Positions 1 to 10,499 of a stretch of DNA of 64,000 nucleotides are shown in pieces. The first letter of the stretch is position 1. Every line of letters starts with the position of its first letter. Source of the DNA: Prorocentrum cordatum (taxonomy: Eukaryota; Sar; Dinophyceae; Prorocentrales; Prorocentraceae); assembly GCA_963575745.1 (NCBI GenBank), contig CAUYUJ010004002.1, positions 1,026,663-1,090,662 on the forward strand, in the 5' to 3' direction. The notes under the pieces are model-generated. The model saw only the letters and a list, made by a program, of their open reading frames with translations, searched no databases and was not told the origin of the DNA. Made by a program: the position numbers and the translations under genes.

Positions 1-1010
1 AGCGCAAAACGGCTCTCCCGTGGAAGGCGGTGTACCGGAACCCCCAACATTGCAATTTTCCATTTCAAATCCCTTATTTGGGAGCTTGTTGTTCGTGGCT
101 GGGCCCTCCCGCTCAGCGTCGGGAGGTCCCACATGGATTTTCACCCCGGAACCGTTCTAGAGAGAAAATCCATCTGGAACCCTCTCCCAACGCAAAACGG
201 TTCTCTCGGCGATGGGGGGGGAAGTGTGCCCGAGCCCCCATCATGGCAATTTTCCAAATGAAATCCCGTATTCGGGAGCTTGGTTTTCGCGGCTGGGCCC
301 TCCCGCTCAGCGTCGGGAGGTCCCAAATGGATTTTCACACCGGAGCCTTTCCAAAGTGAAAATCCATCTGGAACCCTCTCCCAACACAAAACGGCTCTCT
401 CGGGGATGGGGGGAAGGAAGTGTACCCGAGCGCCCAAAATGGCCATTTTCCAAATGAAATCTCTTATTGGAGAGTTTGTTTTTCGCGGCTGGGCCCTCCC
501 GCTCAGCGTCGGGAGGTCCCAGATTGATGTTCATCCCGGAACCGTTTCCGAGTGAAAATCCATCTAGACCCCCCCCCCCCGCGCAAAACGGCTGTCTCGG
601 GGATGGGGGAAGTGTACCCGAGCTCCCAACATGTGAATTTTCCACATGAAATTTCTGATTGGGGGGTTGTTTTTCGCGGCTGGGCCCCCCCGCTCAGCGT
701 CGGAGGTCCCAGATTGATTTTCAACCCAGAACCGTTCCAGGGTGAAAATCCATCTGGAACCCCCTCTCAGCGCAAAACGGCTCTCTCGGGGATGGGGGGA
801 AGTGAACCCGAGCTCCCAAAATGGGAATGTTCCAAATGAAATGTCTGATTGGGGAGCTTGTTTTTCGCGACTGGGCCCTCCCGCTCACCGTCGGGAGGTC
901 ACAGATGGATTTTCACCCCAGAACCGCTCCAGGGTGGAAATCCATCTACACCCTCCCCAGCGCAAAACTGCTCCACCCGAGCCCCCAAAACAGCAATTTT
1001 CCAAATGAAA
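1..1010. repeat. ~190-bp tandem satellite, about five units
   Basis: Five units of about 190-196 bp are marked by a recurring CAAAACGG block near 4, 192, 386, 582 and 771, with a decayed sixth start near 961. Each unit holds a GCTGGGCCCTCCCGCTC block and an AATTTTCCA block. It also holds a 39-bp imperfect palindrome that starts TGGATTTTCAC and ends GTGAAAATCCA. Open frames in this stretch follow the repeat and show no protein family. Confidence 0.9.
134..172. other. 39-bp imperfect palindrome of the satellite (first of five)
   Basis: The outer arms TGGATTTTCAC and (GT)GAAAATCCA enclose a second inverted repeat, GGAAC-C-GTTCC. Equivalent 39-bp palindromes lie at 328-366, 524-562, 714-752 and 906-944, always the same length. 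Shorter relatives (TCACC...GGTGA) occur at 1435-1459 and 1498-1521, outside the array. Confidence 0.85.
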
Positions 1011-1044
1011 AATCTTACTGAGGAACCATTTTTCCGGCGGCGGC

Positions 1045-1410
1045 AAGGGGCCCAATAAGGCCTTCTGTAAGGAGCCGAATAAGGCCTTCTGTAAGGAGCC
1101 CAATGAAGAATTTTGGAAGGAGCCCAATTACGGCCTTCTGTAAAGAGCGCAATAAGGCCTTCTGTAAGGAGCACAATAAGGCCTTCTGTAAAGAGCCCAA
1201 AAAGGCCTTCTGTAAGGAGCCCCAAAAGGCCTTCTGCAACGAGCTTTATGAGGCCTTCTGTAAGGAGCTCAATAAGGCCTTCTGTAAGGAGCGCAATAAG
1301 GCCGTCTGTAAGGAGCCAGTAAGGCCTCCTGTAAGGAGCCCGATAAGGCCTCCTTTAAGGAACTCAAGAAGGCATTCTGTAAGGAGCTCAGAGAAGCCTT
1401 CTGGGAGGAG
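1045..1410. repeat. 24-bp minisatellite (AAGGCCTTCTGTAAGGAGCC)
   Basis: About 15 copies of a 24-bp unit lie head to tail. Because 24 is divisible by three, several frames stay open, for example KAFCKEPN octapeptides on the plus strand. I treat these as consequences of the repeat. Confidence 0.9.
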
Positions 1411-1560
1411 CTCAAAATGGCTCCAGATGGGTTTTCACCCCGGAATGGTTCCAAGGTGATTCTGGAACCTGAAACGGTCAGCGTCAACTTTCCATAATCA
1501 CCCCGGAACGGTTCGAGGTGATTTCGGAACCCGAAACGGTGGATTTTGCCTCTGCGGTGC
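1411..1560. repeat. Diverged fragments of the palindromic satellite
   Basis: Two short palindromes of the form TCACCCCGGAA...GGTGA sit at 1435-1459 and 1498-1521, joined by GGAACC(T/C)GAAACGG blocks. They resemble the palindromic part of the 190-bp satellite. From 1561 to about 1950 I see no family, repeat or RNA gene. Confidence 0.6.
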
Positions 1561-1949
1561 ACGTGCTAAACAAGTTAAAAGCACATGGTTCTGTTAAGAA
1601 TTTGACAGAGCGCGTACGCAGACATCTTTTGAAACCTCATCTTGCCAAGCCATGTGTTTGTTCTATGTTTTCGGGGCACTGGATGTTGAGATCCTGGCGA
1701 AACTACGCTTTTGAAGTTCGGCATGTGCGCGCGACGACGAGAGCGTGTGCACTTCGTCAATTCTTCAGCAAGGGATTATTGAACATTGATGGCCCTTGAT
1801 AAACACATGTGCTCTTATAATGTTTGTTGCAGGGGGGGTGAACGGGTCGATACTGGCTGGGCTGGGATCATTGCATTGCATAGGCAGATGTAAATGAGCA
1901 TGCCGAGGGTGGACGGTTAAGTCTGGATTGAAGGAGAGTATCTGTGAGG

Positions 1950-2375
1950 CAGTCAATGTTGTGCAATACGATTTTTGCGTTATAGGTCGTGCAATCTATG
2001 TTGTGCCATTCACGTGGTGCAGTATATGTGGTGCACAACATGTTGTGCACTCTATGTGGAGCAACCTATTCGGTGCAGTCTAGCTTGCACAATATATACA
2101 TATATATATATGTTGCGCAATCTGGGTGCTGTGATCTACGAGGTACACTTAAAGTTCAACATAGGTGGTGTAGTCTAGCTTGTACTGCATATGGTGTGCA
2201 ATCGAAGTTGTGCAACCTATGTGTTGCAACCTATGTAGTGCAAACGATCCTGTGCAACCAATGTTGTGCAATATATATATATATATATGTTGTGCGATCT
2301 ATGTGATGTGCAATCTCTGCGGTGCAATCTATGTTGTGCAATCTATGTGGTGCGCAATTTATGTGGTGCAATATA
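1950..2375. repeat. Degenerate ~17-bp minisatellite (TGTTGTGCAATCTA) with (TA)n
   Basis: Many imperfect copies of a TGTGGTGCAATCTATGT-like unit are interrupted by two short (TA)n tracts at about 2093-2112 and 2270-2290. Confidence 0.85.
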
Positions 2376-2660
2376 CGTGCGGCGGTGACGGGGCGGCGAT
2401 GGCGGCAACACGCGCGGCGACCGATTGACAGGCCCAGACGACGGGCGGAGACGAGGCGGCAATGGCGGCAAAATAGCCGCCAGACCGACAGACGGGCACA
2501 AACGACGGGCGGCGACGAGGCGACGGCGTGGCGGCGACGGCGGCCACATTGCCGCAAGACCGAAGGCACGTCCGAGACGACGGGCGGCGACGATGCGGCG
2601 ACGGGGCGGCCACGGCGGCCACATGACCTCCAGACCGAAGACACGGCCCAGTCCCCTAGA
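2376..2660. repeat. ~70-bp GC-rich tandem repeat
   Basis: Three or more diverged units contain GCCAGACCGA followed by ACGACGGGCGGCGACG and GGCCACAT. All frames are Arg/Ala/Pro rich with no recognisable family. Confidence 0.75.
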
Positions 2661-2689
2661 ACAGGGGCGAGAACCTGGGAGTGCAAGCA

Positions 2690-3250
2690 CCCCTCCGGGA
2701 ATGCACAACTCCTCCCCGTCGCACCCCGGGGACGGGTCGGTGCGGCGGGCCAGGCGTGTCGCCCGAGGCTTCCCCACCGCTCACGGCCCCGAAGCCTACA
2801 AGCTGCAGCGGCTGCGCGGAGGGAGGGCGGGCGGTGCTCAAAACTGCGGCTCCCGCCCTGCCGCCGCGCACGTGCGTGCCAGATGGCTGCAGGAGCTTCA
2901 CGGGTGTAGGGCGGGTGGTTTTCAAATGTATCTCCCGCCGCGGCGACATGCACACTCGTCGTAAGAGTTTAAACGGGTTCCACGGATGGGGAGGGCGGCT
3001 CCTTTTCGAACTGCGGCTCTCGCCTGAGCGCCGCGCACGCTCGTCTTACAAGTTCCCCAAAGCCTTAGAGATGACGACCCATGACGTCTCAGCGGTGGTG
3101 TGTCCGCACGATTTAGAATTTTCAGGGCGCAGGGGTCACGTTGAATCGCGAGGTTGAAGTCCTGGTACGATTCAGGATCGTCAGGACTTGACAGTCACGT
3201 TGATTCGCGGCGTTGAAGTCCCAGGAGCTTCCCGCAGTGAAAACAACTCC
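2690..3250. repeat. Two short tandem arrays (~90 bp and 59 bp)
   Basis: Around 2812, 2905 and 2987 a unit of roughly 90 bp recurs (GGGCGG...CTGCGGCTC...GCCGCGCACG). At 3135 and 3194 a 59-bp unit beginning GTCACGTTGA is repeated twice. Confidence 0.65.
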
Positions 3251-3296
3251 TTGAACCTATGAAGAGACGCGTCTTCAGTTTACACTTGTCCTCCCA

Positions 3297-3366
3297 TCCT
3301 CCTCCTCCTCCTCCTGCTCATCTCCCCCTCCTCATCTCCTCCTCCTCCTCCTCCTCCTCCTTCTCC
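3297..3366. repeat. (TCC)n microsatellite
   Basis: A run of about 70 bp of TCC/CCT triplets. Sequence from 3367 to 4100 is GC-rich with no family that I recognise on either strand. Confidence 0.9.
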
Positions 3367-4100
3367 TTTTGCCCCTCACCCTCCTTATATAGGAGGCGCA
3401 GGAGGGAAAGGGGCCAGAGAGCGAGCGAGAGTGGAAGCAGAGGACGTTCCTCGGAGATCGATGTTTGGGGAAGTTGTTGTCGGGGGGATACCTCTAAAGA
3501 CCTTCGGAGACCTCTTCGGGTGGGGGATGGATGGGAGGAATTGAAAGACACAGGGCAAGGAGGGGCAGGAGCGGGGAGAGGGCAATTGGAAGGGGCAGGG
3601 GGGGGGGGTAACATGTGGTAACGAAGAGGGGACGGGCAGCGAAAGGGGGATGAGGACACGGCCCGCGGGATTCCTATCGGGGCCTCAGTTCCTTCAAACC
3701 GCAGACAACGCCACAAACAGCTTGGAGGCCTAGGATGTGCCGCTGAGGTGCGCTGGCCAATCAAAGTGTCCACATTAGACAAGCAGCTGTCATGGACGAG
3801 ACGCCGATACGCAACGGTTTTTATGCCGTGTGTGTGCGTGTGTGTGCGCGCACAGCGCCAAGAGCCGAAAGGAAAGGAGAGCAGAGAGGCGACCTCTGTG
3901 GCGGTGTGCGCACAGCGCCATGCGCGGACCACCGCCTCGCGCACCCGTGCGGGCTGAACCGCAGTAGCGAAGCGCAGGACCGCAGGAGGGCCCATGCCGT
4001 GGCAACAGTCACTGCCGATCGGGGCCTCGGTGAACAAACACCGCCAAAACGGAGTCGTCGTCGTTTGGAGGCGGCCGTGGGGTCTGGACTGGCTGCGGCC

Positions 4101-4206
4101 CCAGAACATATGTCAGGAGGGGGAGGGGAGGGGGATGAGGCCCAATCCGCCCAGAAAATATGTCAGGAGGGGGAGGGGAGGGGGATGAGGCCCAATCCGC
4201 TCAGAA
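4101..4206. repeat. 50-bp perfect tandem duplication
   Basis: The block starting CCAGAA(C/A)ATATGTCAGG at 4101 is repeated at 4151 with almost no change, followed by a six-base stub of a third copy. Sequence from 4207 to 4680 is not recognised. Confidence 0.9.
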
Positions 4207-4682
4207 TCGATCCCCAGACCCCTCCCTGGGCCCATATCTGGTGTAGTTTGTCACCCCCGACCCGGTTCGGAAAAACAGCTTCCCGAACCCCGAATCTCGG
4301 ACCTGCCCCCCTTCTTTGAAGGGGCCCTGGGACACACAAATAAATACACACACATAAAAATATGCCCCATCTTTTCCCATATGTTCTGGGCTGTTGTCTT
4401 CCCCCCCGCTTCCCATATTTTCCCATATTTTCCTGGGAGTCGATGATTAATTGTGTCTGTGTGTTTTTTCCCTTCCTGATTCTTGCTGTCCAGCACCAGT
4501 GCTGGGCCACCTCGGGCCCACGGCCAGCTCCGAGTTGGCCTGCCGGCATGCTCGCCACCTCAGAGAACACATCGAGCATCGTCCGTCCGCCCCTGGGGGC
4601 AGCAGGAGCGGGCCGCGTCGTCGCCGTTGGTCGTCGTCGTCGTCGTCGGACGAACCTCGGAGTCCAGAAGAAGAAAAAACGC

Positions 4683-4849
4683 CATGAATATACACTTTTG
4701 GTGCTCCGCGCGGATTTCTTGGATCCGCGCTGGCCCCCCTCCCTGGCGCGCGGAGCGCGCCACGGGCGGCGCTGGAGGCGCCGCCGGGGGGGGGGCCCAG
4801 CGCAGCTCCAAGAAACCCGCGCGAAGCGCCAACAGTTTATGTGTTTATG
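4683..4849. mobile_element. Foldback element, 167 bp, with nested hairpins
   Basis: The left arm (4683-4738) and the reverse complement of the right arm (4793-4849) align over about 55 bp, including TTTCTTGGA, GCGCTGG and a poly-C block. The centre has two more hairpins, TGGCGCGC-GGA-GCGCGCCA and GGCGGCGC-TGGA-GGCGCCGCC. A relative with the same central GGCGCGCGGAGCGCGCC lies at 27445-27565. No coding capacity is visible, so this is a non-autonomous foldback or MITE-like sequence. I see no clear target-site duplication. Confidence 0.75.
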
Positions 4850-4899
4850 TGTTGGGCGATGTTTGTTCTTCGAGTGTCCTCGTCGGGCGAAGCTCCGAG

Positions 4900-4904
4900 T
4901 CGCT

Positions 4905-4950
<46 letters not shown>
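4900..4950. repeat. (GTC)n microsatellite
   Basis: An uninterrupted TCG/GTC triplet run of about 50 bp lies directly after the foldback element. GC-rich sequence to about 5160 shows no family. Confidence 0.9.
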
Positions 4951-5164
4951 GCGCCATCCCCCCGCGCAGCGTCCTTCGCTTCCCCCGGTGGCCGCGGCGA
5001 CGCCGGCGCCCGCGGCTTCCCGGAGGCGGCGAGGGGGCCGGCATTCGCCGACGGCGGGAACTCCTGCTCCGGCAGGGGGATCGTGAGTGCAGATCACCCG
5101 CTCTGATGGGCAACCGTTCCACCACCACAACAAGATGTAGGACGGGGGGAAGGGAGGAGAAGGA

Positions 5165-5219
5165 GGTCCTCCTCCTCCTCCTCCTCGTCCTCCTCCTCCT
5201 CCTCCTCCTCCTCCTCCTC

Positions 5220-5250
<31 letters not shown>

Positions 5251-5355
5251 AGTCCTCCTCGTCCTCCTCCTCCTCCTCCTCCTCGTCCTCGTCTTCTTCC
5301 AGCTCGTCCTCCTCCTCCTCCTCCTCCTCCTTCTTCTTCTCCTCCTCCCTCTCCT
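5165..5355. repeat. (TCC)n microsatellite, ~190 bp
   Basis: Nearly pure TCC repeats with a few TCG and TTC interruptions. Sequence from 5356 to 5925 is unique-looking, but neither strand gave a recognisable protein or RNA. Confidence 0.95.
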
Positions 5356-5925
5356 ACCTATGGTGGTGGAAGTGGTGTTGGAACATCGGCCCATGAAGAT
5401 CGCCCACTCGTGAGAAGCGTGAGCCACTTCTGGCATGCGCCCTGTCAGCTTGTAGCAACCATCCGCTTGCCACTGCGCACTGGGGAACCAGCGGGAAGCT
5501 TTTGCAACCCCTCCGTGCAAGCAAGAACATGGCTTGGGCGATCCGTGGCACCCCGCTCTGCTGACTTAGCCGGAGTCGAGGGCGTCCAAGAGGAGAGTTC
5601 GCAGATCATGGCCAAAGGCACGTGCGCGGCCCAAGGGCGGCCACGGACCGTGCTGAAACAAGAACAGGGGCCATGAAATCTGCGAAGACTTCATTGAGGA
5701 AACCCGACAGTACCGATACCGGTCTCCACGGCCCTCTCCTGGGTCACGGTCTGGCCCGAACTTCCAAGCGAATCCAGCGGTGGCGACGAGGGGCTCGCAG
5801 GAGGCCCCAAATGGGGAAAACGAAAGAAAGGTAGCGGTATGGGTACTTCTTCCTCCTCTGAATCATGGCCTCCACCATAACATCCCCCCCTGACCGCCAT
5901 GATTCAATCCTTAGGAATGAGACGG

Positions 5926-6192
5926 GGAGGAGCAGGAGGAGCAGGAGGAGGAGGAGGAGGAGGAGGAGGAGGAGGAGGAGGAGGAGGGGGAGGACAAGGA
6001 AAAAAGAGGAGGAGGAGGAGGAGGAGGAGGAGGAGGAGGAGAGGAGGAGGACAAGGACGGGGGAGGAGGAGGAGGAGGAGGAGGGAGGAGGAGGAGGAGG
6101 GAGGAGGGAGGAGGAGGAGGAGGGGGAGGAGGAGGAGGAGGGGGAGGGGGAGGAGGAGGAGGAGGAGGAGGAGGAGGAGGAGGAGGAGGAGG
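5926..6192. repeat. (AGG)n microsatellite, ~265 bp
   Basis: A purine-only triplet tract immediately upstream of the LINE reverse transcriptase. All six frames through it are open homopolymers (for example poly-Glu, poly-Arg, poly-Gly, poly-Leu), so any ORF crossing it is an artefact. Confidence 0.95.
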
Positions 6193-6196
6193 ATCT

Positions 6197-7590
6197 GATG
6201 ACCCGTGACCAACTTCGTTTCTCGTTCTCGCAGGCCACCTCAGGCAAGGCTGGAGGACCCGATGACGTTGTTGATGACCTGTTGCGCTGCGCACCTACCG
6301 AGACTGCTCGCCTGGTGCACCCGGTCATCTTAAAGGCGGGCATGCACACCCAGGAGCCTCTTGCCTTCAAGGGTGGGTGGGCTCATGATCTGTACAAGAA
6401 CAATGGCAGCGCGGCGATGCACGAGAGCTATCGCCAAATCCTTCTTATGAGTAATACTGCCAAGCACCACCACAAATTTTTGAGGGACCAATTTAAAACG
6501 CTTGTTGCGGGTCTCATTATCGAGACCCAGATGCCAGGGCAAAGGGACTGACATGGCGACCCACACGGTTCGCACTTTCTCGGCTGTCTCCTGTGCTAAG
6601 GGCCTCTCTACGGTGCTTGCTTTCATCGACTTGAAATCGGCGTTCTATAAAGTTATCCGACCCATCGTCATGCCTTTCCTCCAGGACCCCCAGGACATAG
6701 CTGACGCTATCGATGCCGCCGATATCCCCGAGGCCCTGGTCCCGATTTTGGAGCACACCATCGCGCAACCCTCTGTTTTGGAGGGCCTCGACAATGTTCA
6801 CCTGTTAAGGATGCTGGCGGATCTGCATACCAGCACCTGGTTCAAAACCAAGGGGTCCCGAGGAGTTATACGTACCACCACGGGTAGCCGTCCTGGCAGC
6901 TCGCCTGCTGACCTAGTTTTCAACCTTCTCTTTGTGCCTATCGTGCGCGAAATTCGTGAGGAACTCAGCAGTGCCAACTACCTGCTTGAGCTAGACGGCC
7001 AGCAGGACCCTCTCTTCTCTCTGCCCCAGGACGCTGAGACTGACTGTCTCGCGGACAGCACCTTTGTTGACGACCTCTGCGTCATGGCAGTGGTCCAAAG
7101 TGCTGCCGACCTCCCCCAGGCGATGTCTGACGTGGTTGTCACCATCAGCAACGCCACGGTCAAGAGAGGCATGACTATCAATTTCAAAAAGGCAAATCAG
7201 CACTCCTCGTCCACCCACCAGGAGAGGGAGCTCGTACGGTTAAGGCCAATATCTTCCCCGTTGCTGACCCTGTCTATGTTACCCACTACGACGACGAAAT
7301 TTTCCTCCAGAGATCCTACAAATATCTTGGCACCATGTTGGCCCAGAGTGGCTGCATCGCCCCCGAGTTGGCCCACCGCAGGACCCAGCAAAAGACGGGA
7401 CTTGGGCCTCTTCGTAGGACGGTTTTGAAGGCCAAAAGGTTACCCATCAAGACTCGTGCCAAGTATGTTGACGCTCTCTGTACTTCGAGGTTACTTTACA
7501 ACGCCCACGTCTGGGGTGAACTGTCTAGGGATCAACACCCACCTTGCCCCTTTCAGGACCATCCTGGGGATACGGCTTGGACGTCCTGAC
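6197..7590 (+). pseudogene. LINE reverse transcriptase, frameshifted
   Basis: This is a non-LTR reverse transcriptase, which copies element RNA at a nicked target. Visible blocks are the N-terminal GKAGGPDDVVDDLLR motif near 6240; EPLAFKGGWAHDLYKN, typical of dinoflagellate LINEs, near 6355; FIDLKSAFYKV (block A, first catalytic Asp) near 6622; GSRPGSSPADLVFN (block B) near 6888; FVDD (block C) at 7063-7074; and SYKYLGTML near 7311. The frame changes at about 6540, 7195 and 7545, so no single open frame spans the domain. The catalytic residues are still readable. No endonuclease domain was found upstream, where an (AGG)n tract begins, so the copy is probably 5'-truncated. Family assignment is firm, and loss of function is inferred from the frameshifts. 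Confidence 0.9.
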
Positions 7591-8330
7591 CAGCCGCATG
7601 CTGCCAACGAGCAGGTCTTGCTCGATGTCAACAGGCTCGCTGTTCCCGACATCCTGCGCCTCATGCGGCTTCGGTACCTGGCCAGGCTGATGACTTCGGC
7701 CCCGCCACAGCTGCGGCAGCTCCTCGATATGGAAGGCCGCTGTAGGAAGTCATGGGGTGCGCTCATACGAGAGGATCTCGCGTGGCTTCAGAAGTTCTAT
7801 GATTGTAAAGAAGATCGCACTCTCCCTGCTCGTGAACTTTTGTTGCAGGCGTCCACCGACCCAGCCCGATGGAAAAGAATCTGCAGGACCGCCGCACGCA
7901 ATTTTAAAACATGGCAAGCAGACCAACACCGGCTACAGTTGTGGAGAAAGGATTTGGGAAAGGATTTGGGCAACATATGTAGAGCTCACGCCATTCCGCC
8001 GCCCGATTCTGCTCCGCTCCTTGAGCCTGTTACGAAATACGTTTGCGACACTTGCCAGTATGGGTGTGTGTGCCCACGAGGGAGCTATGCGCGCTCATAT
8101 TACTAAGAAGCACGATGACCCTGCGGGCAGACTCGCCGAGACGGGACAGTGCCTGGCTTGTGGAGTTGACTTTGTCACGCGTCCCCGCCTCCTGAAGCAC
8201 TTGCGACATGCTCGCACTGGCTGCCTCGAGCTCTGGAGTCGTACCGTGGCCCCCCACCCCGACGAGAGATACAAGGAGTTGTGGGAAGATGATCGCGCCT
8301 TGGTGGCCTCCTTGAAGGCCAAGGGCATGC
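7591..8330 (+). pseudogene. LINE connector and C2H2-like zinc fingers, frameshifted
   Basis: This continues the RT polyprotein. An Arg/Leu-rich helical connector (DILRLMRLRYLARLM near 7650) leads to a cysteine-histidine region. One finger is split by a frameshift at about 8060: its CDTC half is read in one frame and its MRAHITKKH half in the next. A second finger, CLACGVDFVTRPRLLKHLRH followed by TGC, is intact at about 8150-8225. Fingers after the RT are usual in this LINE group and are thought to bind nucleic acid. Confidence 0.8.
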
Positions 8331-9419
8331 GCGCCACCGAGGCCGACGTTCCCGCCCGCCCTGAGGACCCTGGCGACGCCCTCCATTCTGCCCTGGATGG
8401 TCTTGGTCCTCCTCTGCTCCGTCCTACCTACACCTCTGTCGTTTGCTTCCCTGAGGCCGAGGGGTGTACCCCCCCGAGCCCCCGTAGGATACAGCCCAGT
8501 GAAACGAGATACATTATCCATCTCTGTTGTGGTCAGAGACGGAGAGAAGATTTCCAGCACTGTGTAGAGCTCTTTCAGACTCTAGAGGCTCCCACAGGGC
8601 CCCTCGCTGTTTTATCGATCGACATTGTCAATGACGATGCCGACGGTGACCTCAGGTCACGCAGTGCTTGCATTAAGCTCGCTACCTTTGTTTTCCAAGG
8701 CCTCGCCATAGGAGTGTTCACCAGCCCCCCCCAGCGAGACCTGGAGGCCAGTGCGACTACTAGAGGACCCTCGAGACCAGGGATTTCGACAGCCTCGGTC
8801 CTTACAGTATGAATGGGGGCGACCTCTAGCCACTCCCAGAGAGTGGGCCCAGACATCTACAGAAAATGATCTGTATCGTGCTGCGCTTTATTTAATGTGC
8901 GTATGTCTTGCGTCATGTGCCTGTGGTATACTAGTGCACCCTGCCTGCCCGTCGAACCAGGTTGCTCCAACGAGTTGGTTTCTCAAGGAAACCAGCCACA
9001 TGCGGACCTTAGCCTCGATGGGTTTTAATACTGATACGATCTGGATCGACCAGTGTATGTTCGGTTCGCAAACGACGAAACCAACGATGCTCCTGACTGT
9101 GAATCTCCCCTCCGTGCGCAGGGAAGTCCACATGATGACGAACAGAGGACGCTGCAGCCACGGAGGCCACACCACTTTAGAGGGAAGTGATGGCAACGGT
9201 GGCTGGAAGCCCCAGACCGCCAAGGAGCATCCTCCCGAACTGTGCATGTTTCTGGCCCGACATTTTGTCACTTTCGCTTGCCAGGAGCTCAGAGAGAGGG
9301 GTGAGATCCATCCGCGGAGCTGTGTCGACCTGACCCGTCACCCCCCTCTCGACCCGACATTGGCGCGCTTCTTTTGTCCGCTTGACCCCTATTGCGAGGC
9401 CCAGCAGGTCGGTGCCTAA
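8331..9419 (+). pseudogene. LINE C-terminal Rossmann-like domain (PPSETW motif)
   Basis: After the fingers the protein carries IHLCCGQRRREDFQH, then LSIDI, GDL and GVFTSPP, followed one frame later by PPSETW (about 8727-8745; the switch is in a C8 run). It ends with DQCMFG, TKPTMLL and PPELC segments before a TAA at 9417. The order glycine loop, acidic strand end, PP(C/S)xTW recalls class-I SAM folds, especially DNA C5-methyltransferases with their PPC loop, but here the Cys is Ser. Similar C-termini are common in dinoflagellate LINEs as I know them. An enzymatic role is inference. The region spans two frames and is not translatable as one chain. Confidence 0.7.
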
Positions 9420-9502
9420 GGTCAAGCTTCAGTGGCAAGTGCGCCTTTCCCGAATTCACGTGCGGGCAGCGGATCATCGTCCCCAAATGCCGTCAAACAG
9501 AA

Positions 9503-9724
9503 CAGGAGGAGGAGGAGGAGGAGGAGGAGGAGGAGGAGGAGGAGGAGGCAAGGCAAGGCAGGCGCTCGGGGGTCGTAGCTCCTCTCGGAGGAGGAGGAGG
9601 GAGAGGGGAAGGAGGAGGAGGAGGAGGAGGAGGAGGAGGAGGAGGAGGAGGAGGGAGGAGGAGGAGGAGGAGGAGGAGGAGGAGGAGAGAGGAGGAGGAG
9701 GAGGAGGGAGGAGGAGGAGGAGGA
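9503..9724. repeat. (AGG)n microsatellite
   Basis: Two AGG tracts are separated by about 50 bp that include GGCAAGGCAGGCG. A smaller GGGCCG(C/A)CCCCGACGAA minisatellite follows at 9800-9875. Confidence 0.9.
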
Positions 9725-9947
9725 CGGCGAGCTTGTTTTCCCCGCCGAGAGAAACCAGGGGGGGGGGGCAAAACGACAGACCTACTGAGGACAGCCACCG
9801 CCCCAGAAGAAGGGCCGCGACCGCCCCCGACGAAGGGCCGCCCCCGACGAAGGGCCCACCCACGCAGAAGGGCCGAGCGACCTCCACAGCGGCGGCGGCG
9901 GCGCGTCGGGCTGTCGGGGCTGTCCAGGCTACCCCCCTAATCTGGGA

Positions 9948-10098
9948 CCTCCTCCTCTTCCTCCTCCTCCTCCTCCTCCTCCTCCTCGTCCTCCTCCCCC
10001 TCCCCCTCCTCCTCCCACTCCTTGTCCACCCCCTCCTTGTCCTCCCCCTCTTCCTCCTCCTCCTCCTCCTCCTTCTCCTCCTCCACCTCCAATCTAGG
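9948..10098. repeat. (CTC)n microsatellite
   Basis: Pyrimidine-only triplets with CCC and TTC interruptions. Sequence from 10099 to 10490 shows only a local GCGTTCCGGAATGC / GCGTTCTGGAACGC doublet near 10330-10365 and no family. Confidence 0.9.
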
Positions 10099-10499
10099 AC
10101 AGCCTCGCGTCGAACCGACGCATCGCACGCCACGCGCGAGCTCTGAGACGAAGCTGGGGCGAGGACGATCGGGCGAGGGTAAAACGGGGAACCCGGAGAT
10201 CCGAAGATCTGATCTTGTTCGGTCCTGGGGCTTTGTCCTAGTTTCGGCCCAGGGGCCCGTTGTTGGGCCCGGGAACCTCTGAAATCCGGCGGCTCTGGAA
10301 AATGTCTCGGCGCCGCGGCCTTCGCAGAGCGTTCCGGAATGCCCTGATAGCGTTCTGGAACGCTCCAGAACTGATTTTTCGTCGTGCTCCTGGCTGTGGC
10401 GCTCGCCGCAGAGTGGAACCAGAGCGCATTCCTCATCGATTTGCTTTGTTCTCCCAGAGGTGGGTGGCTTGAGGTAAGCGAGCCGATGTCTTCTTCTGC

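Noticed and set aside
425-445. GCCATTTTGG match to the spliced leader on the minus strand
   Set aside because: Only ten bases match, and the site is a variant of the AATTTTCC block of the 190-bp satellite.
1400-1420. Reverse-strand match to part of the spliced leader (AGCCATTTTG then GCTC)
   Set aside because: It is short, has an inserted base, and arises from a diverged unit at the end of the 24-bp repeat.
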